From NCBI RefSeq assembly GCF_042767895.1, contig NC_091577.1, forward strand, positions 17,152,246-17,162,245: a DNA stretch of 10,000 nt, read 5' to 3'. This document shows positions 1-6,760 of this stretch, piece by piece. Both the position numbers and the translations under genes were made by a program. How positions within the stretch are numbered: the first letter of the stretch is position 1; each line of letters begins with the position of its first letter. Source of the DNA: Penaeus vannamei. Taxonomy: Eukaryota; Arthropoda; Malacostraca; Decapoda; Penaeidae. The notes under the pieces are model-generated. The model was not told the origin of the DNA. It made no database searches and was given only the letters and a program-made list of their open reading frames with translations.

Positions 1-482
1 AGAGAGAGAATGAAAGAAAGAGAAAGATCGAAAGAAAAAGAAAAAGAAAGAAAGCGAAAGAGAGAGAAATCGAAATTAAGCGAAAGAGAGAGAGAATGAA
101 AGCAAGAGAAAGAGAGAGAGAAATTAAAGCAAGAGAAAGAGAGAGAGAATGAAAGCAAGAGAAAGAAAATGAAAGCAAGAGAAAGAGAGTGAAAGCAAGA
201 GAGAGAGAAAAAAAGCAAGAGAAAGAGAGAGAGAATGAAAGCAAGAGAAAGAGAGAGAGAAAGAAAGCAAGAGAAAGAGAGAGAGAAATGAAAGCAAGAG
301 AAAGAGAGAGAGAATGAAAGCAAGAGACAGAGAATGAAAGAAAGAGAAAGAGAGAGAGAGAATGAAAGCAAGAGAAAGAGAGAGAGAGAGAATGAAAGCA
401 AGAGAAAGAGAGAGAGAGAATGAAAGCAAGAGAAAGAGAGAGAGAGAATGAAAGCAAGAGAAAGCGAGAGAGAGAGAGAGCA
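1..482. repeat. Purine-rich minisatellite, 20/26-28 bp unit
   Basis: The core is GAAAGCAAGAG followed by a variable (GA)n and usually AAT. Starts of the core occur near 98, 125, 151, 171, 191, 211, 237, 263, 290, 316, 336, 364, 394, 422 and 450. Spacings are 20, or 26-30, so most length variation is a GAGAGA-sized step. The first ~90 bases are a decayed version (AATGAAAG, AATCGAAATTAAGCG), and the array probably continues left of the window. The plus strand is almost wholly purine. A minus-strand open frame of about 119 codons runs through it, all Ser/Leu/Phe, and I treat it as a repeat artefact. Confidence 0.93.
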
Positions 483-630
483 AAAGAATAGAAGGATTGA
501 AAACGCCTTCCCCGACTCCCTCCCGAGTTCTGCTTCTATTGGCTAGGTCTCCCGACTCCCCCCTATATTTAGCCTGCTAGCGTCGCGCGGGCTATTTTGA
601 CGGACGTGTGGGATGGCCTGCTTGACGGAC
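483..630. other. Non-repetitive island
   Basis: About 150 bp of mixed sequence between a purine array and a C-rich block. It holds two copies of TTGACGGAC (597-605 and 622-630), two copies of CCCGACTCCC (near 512 and 551), a reversed CCAAT (ATTGG at 538-542) and a TATATTTA at 564-571. The last two could be promoter-like, but no transcript or coding region follows, so I make no promoter call. No gene is visible. Confidence 0.6.
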
Positions 631-1044
631 TACCCCCCACCCCCACCCCACCCCCTCCCTTGGCCCCTCCCTACCCCCTTACCCTCTCCTATACATATCA
701 CTTCCCCCCACTCCCCCTCTTCTTCTGACTACCCCCTTATCCCCTCCTATACATATCACTTACCCCCTCCTCCTCTTCTAAATTTTTCGCCCCCTCCTTC
801 CAACCTCTCCCCCTTCCTCTAGATCTCACCTCCTCCCCTCTTCTAAATTTTATACCCCCCTCCTTCCAACCCCCCTCCTCTAGATATTACTTCCACCTCC
901 TTCCAAATTTTTATTCCCCCACCCTTCTTCAATCTTTCCTCTTCCTTATTTTTATCTGTTTTTATCCTTCTCTCTTTTCTCTGCCTCTTTTCGTGTTCCC
1001 GTTCTCGTTCTTCTTTTACCTATCCTATCCTCTCCCTGGCCTTG
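631..1044. repeat. C-rich pyrimidine block with ~60 bp degenerate repeat
   Basis: The plus strand is mostly C and T. Within it, TCCTATACATATCACTT occurs at 687-703 and 745-761, and related forms follow at 815 (TCCTCTAGATCTCACCTCC) and 876 (TCCTCTAGATATTACTTCC). Spacings are 58, 70 and 61. CTTCTAAATTTT-like segments recur in step near 775, 840 and 900. This is an old, diverged tandem repeat of about four units, grading into plain C/T-rich sequence by 940-1044. The open frames here are Pro/Ser runs with no domain. Confidence 0.78.
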
Positions 1045-1230
1045 TACCCATCCCCTGCCTCCTGTACCCACCCTTCCTCTCATACCCACCCGCTCCTCGC
1101 ATACCCAGCCCCTCCTCCCATACCCACGCCCCTCCTGCCTCCCCTATCCACCCCTCCCTCCCATACCCATACCCCCTCCTTCCCACACCCATACCCACCC
1201 CTCCCTCTTGTACTCACCCCCGCCCCCTAA
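1045..1230. repeat. ~19 bp C-rich minisatellite
   Basis: A TACCCACCCCTCCTCCCA-like unit starts near 1045, 1065, 1083, 1102, 1121, 1145, 1164, 1192 and 1211. Spacings are mostly 18-20, with 24 and 28 where extra C/T bases lie. The minus strand carries the G-rich form with many GGG runs. The C-rich sequence continues without clear period to about 1300. Confidence 0.82.
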
Positions 1231-1310
1231 CCTCAACCGCCTACCCCCCCTCCCCCTCCCTCTGTCTCCTTACTCTCCCCCATACCCCCCACCCCCCTGT
1301 TGCCCAGCTG

Positions 1311-1420
1311 GCCTGCGCACCATGGGAGTTCGTGGTCATTCTACAGGGGGGTGGAGGGGAGGTGGAGGGTGGGCGGGGGGGGGGAGGGATTGTGGGGTCC
1401 AGAGAGGTTGCAAAAACAGG
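1311..1420. other. Island with G-quadruplex motif
   Basis: A short mixed stretch (1311-1345) is followed by dense G tracts on the plus strand: 1346-1351, 1356-1359, 1367-1369, 1371-1373, 1375-1384 and 1386-1388, with loops of 1-7 bases. This satisfies the usual four-tract quadruplex pattern several times over. It follows directly after ~680 bp in which the G runs are on the other strand, so the strand holding the G tracts switches here. Confidence 0.75.
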
Positions 1421-1700
1421 ATGAAAATGATGATGATTTGAGTAATAGTAATAGTGATGATAGTGATGATGATAACGATGATTGGTATTATTACTATTAT
1501 TGATATTTTTATCCTTATCATTATGATCATTATCATTATTATCACTATCATTATATTATTGTCATTATCGATATTGTTATCAACATTATTGTCATTATCA
1601 TCACCATTATTGCTAATATTGTTATCATCATTATCATTATTACTATCATTATCCTCATTTTCTTGATTTCAATAATTGTTATCATCATTTTCATTACTTG
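1421..1700. repeat. Diverged (GAT/AAT)n to (ATT/ATC)n trinucleotide block
   Basis: From 1421 to about 1483 the plus strand reads GATGATAAT-like triplets. From about 1484 to 1700 it reads ATTATTATC-like triplets, the reverse complement of the first half. The block is an interrupted microsatellite that inverts near 1484-1500 and could fold as an imperfect hairpin over its first ~60+60 bases. Open frames through it code only for Ile/Met/Thr or Asp/Asn strings. Confidence 0.85.
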
Positions 1701-1741
1701 TTCGATTTTTTTTCCACACGGACAAACCGACGAAATAAATA

Positions 1742-1946
1742 CCCCCCCCCCTCCCCCCGTAAAAAAAAAAAAAAATAGAAATAAATAGATAAGAAATAAA
1801 AATAAAAATAGGAAAATAGAAAATAAAAATAAACAAATAAATAAGTAAATAATAAAAATAAAAATGACAATAAACGATAAAAATAAAAATAGATTAATAA
1901 ATAAAAAATAAAGATGAAAATAAATAAATAAAAGATAAAAATAAAG
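1742..1946. repeat. Poly-C / poly-A followed by AAAT-type repeats
   Basis: C10 (1742-1751), T, C6 (1753-1758), GT and A15 (1761-1775) lead into ~170 bp of AAATA, AAAAATA and AATAAAT units that are almost free of C. The 1701-1741 stretch before it (ACACGGACAAACCGACG) is non-repetitive. I do not read the A-run as a retrotransposon tail, because the A-rich repeat simply continues after it. Confidence 0.8.
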
Positions 1947-1992
1947 AGCGGCTCATGCGTAATTCCTTTGCACTGAGGTTCTTCAAGTTCTC
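1947..1992. other. Short non-repetitive island
   Basis: Forty-six bases of mixed sequence separate the AAAT repeats from the C/T minisatellite. No gene or RNA signal is visible. An ATG at 1955 opens a frame that runs 472 codons into the following arrays, but nothing beyond the island is other than repeat translation. Confidence 0.5.
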
Positions 1993-2775
1993 CCTCACCC
2001 CTCCACCTCCTCCCTCCCCTCACCCCTCACCCCCTCACCCCTCTCACCCCCTCCCCTTCTCACCTTCTCACCCCCTCCCCTTCTCACCCTCTCACCCCCT
2101 CCCCTTCTCTCCCTCTCACCCTCCTTCTCACCCTCTCACCCCTCCCCTTCTCACCCTCTCACCCCCTCCCTTCTCATCCTCTCACCTCCCTCCCCTTCTC
2201 ACCCTCTCACCCCTCCCTTCTCACCCTCTCACCCCCTCCCCTCCTCACCCACTCGCCCCCTCCCCTTCTCACCCTCTCACCCTCCTCCACTTCCTCTCAC
2301 CCCCTCCTTCTCACCCTCCTTCTTCTCACCTCACCTCTCCCTTCTCACCCTCTCACCCCCCCTCCCCCTTCACCCTCTCACCCCTCCCTTCTCACCCTCT
2401 CACCCCCTCCCTTCTCACCCTCTCACCCCCTCCCCTTCTCACCCTCTCACCCCTCCCCTTCTCACCCTCTCACCCCCTCACCCTCTCACCCTCTCACCCC
2501 CTCACCCCTCACCCCTCTCACCCCTCCCCTTCTCACCCTCTCACCCCTCCCCTTCTCACCCTCTCACCCCCTCCCCTTCTCACCTCTCACCCCCTCCCTT
2601 CTCACCTTCTCACCCCTCCTTCTCACCCTCTCACCCCTCCCCTTCACCCTCTCACCCTCCTTCTCACCCTCTCACCTCCTCCCCTTCTCACCCTCTCACC
2701 CTCACCTCACCCCTCCACCTCCTCCCCTCACCCCTCACCCCTCTCACCCCCTCCCCTTCTCGCCCTCTCCCCGTC
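1993..2775. repeat. C/T minisatellite, ~20-23 bp unit
   Basis: The unit is close to CACCCCTCCCCTTCTCAC, repeated about 35 times with small length changes and few substitutions. The plus strand is nearly all C and T with one A per half-unit, so the minus strand is G-rich. The sequence CTCACCCCTCCACCTCCTCC occurs at the left end (1994) and again at the right end (2706), each followed by closely matching sequence to about 2060 and 2760. A long Pro/Ser/His open frame is a repeat artefact. Confidence 0.92.
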
Positions 2776-2828
2776 GTCTTCTTCTTCTGCGCATCAAGAA
2801 TGGCGACTGAGGCGAAGGAGGAGGCTTT
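2776..2828. other. Short island between two arrays
   Basis: A few TTC triplets lead into about 35 bases of mixed sequence. It includes AAGAATGGCGACTG, an ATG at 2800 in a good eukaryotic start context. That frame gives nine ordinary residues (MATEAKEEA) before entering the TGTC/TC repeats, so I do not call a gene. Confidence 0.45.
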
Positions 2829-3191
<363 letters not shown>

Positions 3192-3193
<2 letters not shown>

Positions 3194-3317
3194 TGTGAGG
3201 GAGATGGAGCAGACGAGGGCGAAGGGGGAGGGGGAGGGGGAGGGGGGAGAGCACACACAGATGGGACGTGTAAACAGAAGTGCAAAGAGGTAAATACGCA
3301 ATGGAGGACGATAGAAG

Positions 3318-3321
<4 letters not shown>
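3192..3321. other. Island between opposed TC and GA arms, with perfect G-quadruplex motif
   Basis: About 130 bp of mixed, G-rich sequence. Positions 3224-3247 are three repeats of G5-A followed by G6, a textbook quadruplex pattern with one-base loops. The remainder (3248-3321) is ordinary sequence without a recognised gene. If the flanking arms paired, this island would be the hairpin loop. Confidence 0.8.
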
Positions 3322-3369
<48 letters not shown>

Positions 3370-3370
3370 C

Positions 3371-3424
<54 letters not shown>

Positions 3425-3505
3425 AGAGAGAAGAAGAAGAAGAAGAAGAAGAAGAAGAGAAGAAGAAGAAGAAGAAAGAGAGAGAGAGAGAAGAGAGAGA
3501 GAGAA

Positions 3506-3576
<71 letters not shown>

Positions 3577-3660
3577 CAGACACAGAGACAGAGACAGAGA
3601 CAGAGACAGAGACACAGACAGAGACAGAGACAGAGGCAGAGACAGAGACAGAGAGACAGA
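3322..3660. repeat. Compound microsatellite (GA)n-(GAA)n-(GA)n-(GACA)n
   Basis: (GA)23 at 3322-3367; a second GA run from 3372 to 3420; GAA triplets about 3430-3476 broken once by a GA; GA again to about 3556; then GAGACA/GACA units from 3557 to about 3656. The order GA then GACA is shared with 4114-4265 and with the units at 9061-9800. Open frames on both strands are Arg/Glu or Ser/Leu strings. Confidence 0.95.
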
Positions 3661-3944
3661 GAGAACGAGAGTAAAGAAGAAGAAGAAAAACATAAGAAGG
3701 AATAAGAAAATAAATCAAATAAGCAAGAAAAAAAAATGCCATCAACATACACAGACAGACAGACGAACGCAGCGCTAGACACACACACATCGCTTTCCAA
3801 AGACACGTGCAAGACAACTCTGCAAAGCCACAGAAGACATCTCAGAGACAACACAGGGAAGACACACACAGACAAACAGACACACGAGATACACAAACGA
3901 AACAAACAGACACAACAAACAAGGCTATACAAAGAGACAGAGAA
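3661..3944. other. A-rich, low-T intergenic stretch without a gene
   Basis: About 280 bp that is only loosely repetitive. It begins with GAA/AAATAA-like sequence and becomes rich in CA and ACA (ACACACAC, GACAGACAGACG near 3755). A 91-codon open frame on the plus strand (3736-4011) is mostly Thr/Gln/Lys/Arg/His, shows no domain and ends inside G-rich repeats. I see no RNA gene or regulatory site that I can defend. Confidence 0.55.
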
Positions 3945-4110
3945 AGCGAGGAGGAGGGGGGGGAGGGTGGGGGGGAAGGGAGAGGGGAGGGGTAGGGAGG
4001 GGGAGGGATAGATTGAGATGGATGAGAAGGGAGGGGGAGGGTGGGAGGGAGGGAGGGAGGGGGAGGGAGGGACGGAGGGAGGGAGGGAAAGGGGCGGGAG
4101 GAAGGAGGGA

Positions 4111-4113
<3 letters not shown>
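3945..4113. repeat. G-rich (GGGA)n block
   Basis: The plus strand is G and A with very few other bases. G runs of 3-8 are spaced by 1-3 bases from 3953 to 4005 and again from 4029 to 4105, where GGGA repeats are regular. The two halves are split by a short AT-containing patch (TAGATTGAGATGGATGA). Each half has many more than four G tracts and is a strong quadruplex candidate. Confidence 0.88.
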
Positions 4114-4198
<85 letters not shown>

Positions 4199-4265
4199 CA
4201 GAGAGAGACAGACAGACAGACAGACAAACAGACAGCAAGAAACAGAGACAGACAGACAGACAAAG
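4114..4265. repeat. Compound microsatellite (GA)n-(GACA)n
   Basis: GA repeats with single CA interruptions run from 4114 to about 4208, then GACA repeats with an AAACAGACAGCAAGAAACAG interruption run to about 4265. It has the same GA-then-GACA order as the blocks at 3322 and 9061. Confidence 0.92.
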
Positions 4266-4550
4266 AGAGACAAAGAGAAAGAAAGAAATGGAGTAGAAGA
4301 AGAAACGAAGAAGGAAAGACTGGAAGAAGAGTGAGAACGGAGAAAGGAGTGAGAAAGCGAGAGAGAAATAAAAAGAAAGGTGCAAAGTGAACTGTCGAAA
4401 GGAAAACGTAGATGGAGAAACGTTGATAAAAATGCGAACAGGGTCACGATAACCAACGCAAAATGAATAAGAGAAAGAAGGAAGGAAGAAGAAGAGAAAA
4501 CATAAAGATGAAAAAGAAAGAGAAAAGGAATAGTAATAGGAATAAACGTG
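4266..4550. other. Purine-rich non-tandem stretch without a gene
   Basis: About 285 bp, mostly A and G, with GAAGAA and GAAAG words but no fixed period. The middle (4381-4465) is the least repetitive part. No start codon here leads into a frame with ordinary amino-acid composition. Confidence 0.55.
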
Positions 4551-5110
4551 TTGATAATAAAGATAACAACAACAATAATGATAATGATAATAACAAATGA
4601 AATTATGATAAGATAGAATCATAAAATCTAATCACAACACCAATGATAAAAAGAACAAACCTGAGAAACAAAGAAGGAGGAGAGAAAGAGAAAGAAGAAG
4701 ATAATAAAGATAATAACAAAAACAATAATAACGATAATACAAAAAAAAACAATAATAATAGAATACAATCAACAATCATAATCACAACACTAATAATAAG
4801 AAGCAGAAGAAGAAGAAGAAGAAGAAGAAGAACAAGTAGATAAAGATAATAACAACAACAACAATAATAATGATAATACCCCCCCCCCCAAAAAAAAAAA
4901 GAATTAAAATACAATCAACAAAGCCAATCAAAAAACAATAGTAATAAAAATAAAACGGATAGATAAAAAGGGGAAGAGAAGGAAATAGAAGATAAAAAAC
5001 GGTAATAATAAGAACAACAAGAATAATGATAATACTAAAAAAAAAAAAAAAAAAAAAAAATACAATCAACAAAGCTAATAAAAAAAAACAATCATAAGAA
5101 GAAAAAAAAG
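4551..5110. repeat. ~150 bp A-rich tandem repeat, about four copies
   Basis: Landmarks recur at roughly 150 bp. GATAA(TAA)AGATAA starts near 4553, 4700, 4839 and, weakly, 4991. GATAATAC occurs at 4733, 4872 and 5028. AATACAATCAACAA occurs at 4762, 4908 and 5059. AATCACAACACYAATRATAA occurs at 4630 and 4780. After GATAATAC the copies differ: one C then A9, C11 then A11 (4879-4900), and CT then A24 (5037-5060). A GAA microsatellite (4803-4831) has grown within copy two. Internal AAT and AAC triplets hide the long period. Confidence 0.82.
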
Positions 5111-5268
5111 GCTGATAAACGAAAGGAGGAGATGAAAGGAGACGAAGAAGACAAAAGGCGAAACAAACCAACGCATCCTAAACACGTGACGTAACCACCA
5201 ACCTCTTAAGATGATTAATTGATTCGTCCTCGTGGCACGAGCGTGGGACCCGAGCCATACACACGCCC
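5111..5268. other. Island before the 73 bp satellite
   Basis: Mixed sequence. It contains CACGTG (5183-5188) overlapping TGACGTAA (5187-5194), which look like E-box and CRE-type sites, and a short palindrome CTCGTG-G-CACGAG (5229-5241). No transcript unit is visible, so these are noted only as motifs. Confidence 0.5.
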
Positions 5269-5826
5269 GTACGTACACACACAGACGTACATAGACGTAC
5301 ATAGCGCTCGTGTGCACCTGCGGGGGCGTACGTACATAGCCTCCTTCGTTTCGCGCGCTCGTGTGCACCTGCGGGGGCGTACGTACATGTATACGTACAT
5401 AGACGTACATAGCCTCCTTCGTTTCGCTCGCTCGTGTACACCTGCGGGGGCGTACGTACATGTTTATGTACATAGGCGTACATATCTTCCTTCGTTTCGC
5501 TTGTTGTTGTGCACCTGCGGGGGCGTACGTGCCTACATGCGTACATAGACGTACATAGCCTCCTTCGTTTCGCTCGCTCGTGTGCACCTGCGGGGGCGTA
5601 CGTACATGTATACGTACATAGACGTACATAGCCTCCTTCGTTTCGCGCGCTCGTGTGCACCTGCGGGGGCGTACGTACATGTATACGTACATAGACGTAC
5701 ATATCCTCCTTCGTTTCGCTTGTTCGTGTGCACCTGCGGGGGCGTACGTGCATGTATACGTACATAGACGTACATAGCCTCCGTCGTTTCGCTTGCTCGT
5801 GTGCACCTGCGGGGGCGTACACAGAC
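5269..5826. repeat. 73 bp CpG-rich tandem satellite, eight units
   Basis: The fixed core CACCTGCGGGGGCGTAC starts at 5315, 5366, 5439, 5512, 5585, 5658, 5731 and 5804. The last six spacings are exactly 73. The first is 51, because the unit lacks a 22 bp ATGTATACGTACATAGACGT-type segment. A partial unit precedes it from about 5269. Each unit runs core, TACGTA-rich stretch, TAGCCTCCTTCGTTTCGC, then (CTCG)n into GTGTGCAC. There are about nine CpG per unit. Differences among copies are mostly single substitutions, several of them CG to TG. The unit has no stop codon in any minus-strand frame, so all three frames stay open across the array. As 73 is not a multiple of three, each frame cycles through the three translations and yields a 73-residue periodic peptide. 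I regard that as incidental. Confidence 0.95.
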
Positions 5827-6120
5827 ATGGATGTATAAGTGTGTACATATGTGACGAATATGTGTACACATATCCGTCACGTGTGCACTAATGGGGAACA
5901 TAATCCGCACACACACGGATGTACACATACGTGAGCACACACTTCGTCCTCACGTGTACACATACGAGCACCATATCCCTCACTCCCACGGACATACACA
6001 AATCCATCACGTGTGCACCAGTGGAGAACCCATTTCGCTTACACACGGGCGTACACATGTATGCGTACACATGCCCCTCGCGTGTGCACCAATGGAAAAC
6101 ATCTTTCACATCGACGTATG
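5827..6120. repeat. Diverged relatives of the 73 bp unit
   Basis: GTGTGCAC or GTGTACAC recurs at 5881, 5954, 6011 and 6082, with spacings of 73, 57 and 71, continuing the phase of the array to the left (last core GTGTGCAC at 5799). Three of the four are followed by a new shared element, (C/T)(A/C)A(A/G)TGG(A/G)(G/A)AAC, which is not in the clean array. GGGCGTAC, ACATGTAT and CGTACACATG segments still resemble the clean unit. I read this as an older sub-array or a sister family. Confidence 0.72.
5843..5888. repeat. 46 bp imperfect palindrome
   Basis: The inner 30 bp (5851-5880) pairs at 14 of 15 positions: GTGACGAATATGTGT against ACACATATCCGTCAC, with no spacer. Outer bases extend it to 5843-5888 with two G-T wobbles and one mismatch. 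It sits exactly at the join between the clean 73 bp array and its diverged flank. Confidence 0.88.
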
Positions 6121-6149
6121 GAGAGATACCTTTGGGGAAAGAGGGAAGG

Positions 6150-6760
6150 AGAGGGTAAGGAGGATAAAAGGAGTGAGAGAGGAAGAGGAGGATAAAGAGG
6201 AAGGGACGAAGGGAGAGGAAGAAGGGAGAGGAGATAAAGGAAAATGAGAAAGGAGAGGGGTAAGGAGGATAAAAGGAGTGAGAGAGGAAGAGGAGGATAG
6301 AGAGGAAGGGACGAAGGGAGAGGAAGAAGGGAGAGGAGATAAAGGAAAATGAGAAAGGAGAGGGGTAAGGAGGATAAAAGGAGTGAGAGAGGAAGAGGAG
6401 GATAAAGAGGAAGGGGCGAAGGGAGAGGAGATAAAGGAAAATGAGAAAGGAGAGGGGTAAGGAGGATAAAGGGAGTGAGAGAGGAAGAGGAGAGAAAGGA
6501 GAGGAAGAAAGGGGAGTAGATAAAGGAAAATGAGAAAGGAGGGAGTAAGGAGGATGAAGGGAGCGAGAGAGGAAGAGGAGGATAAAGAGGAAGGGACGAA
6601 GGGAGAGGAAAGAAAGAAGAGGAAGAAGGGAGTGGAGACGAAGGAAAAGAAGAAGGGAGTGAGAGAGGAAGAGGAGGATAAAGAGGAACGGACGATTGGA
6701 GAAGAGATAAAGGAAGGGAAGAAGGGAGAGGAGATAAAAGGGAGAAAGAAAGGTAGATAA
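6150..6760. repeat. 105 bp purine minisatellite
   Basis: TAAGGAGGAT starts near 6156, 6261, 6366, 6458 and 6546, with spacings of 105, 105, 92 and 88, and the GAGTGAGAGAGGAAGAGGAG segment recurs again near 6656. The 92 bp copy lacks 13 bp of a doubled AGGAAGAAGGGAG; the 88 bp copy lacks most of the AAGAGGAAGGGACG part. The plus strand is over 95% purine by eye. Long Ser/Leu/Pro/Phe open frames on the minus strand come from this. Confidence 0.9.

Noticed and set aside
538..571. Reversed CCAAT and TATA-like word as a core promoter
   Set aside because: Words are short, spacing is not diagnostic, and only repeats follow.
1761..1775. A15 as a retrotransposon tail
   Set aside because: It runs straight into AAAT repeats, with no element body upstream.
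5232..5241. GGCACGAG, which matches the end of a common cDNA cloning adaptor, as a sign of vector contamination
   Set aside because: Only eight bases match, they form part of a local palindrome, and the flanks are not vector-like.
5075..5826. 73 bp tandem units as a CRISPR array
   Set aside because: The whole 73 bp is repeated; there are no unique spacers, no cas genes, and the setting is eukaryotic.
5075..5869. 264-codon minus-strand frame over the 73 bp satellite as a Cys/Arg-rich protein gene
   Set aside because: All three frames are open equally, the peptide simply follows the DNA period, and there is no non-repeat coding flank. Kept only as a finding about the repeat.
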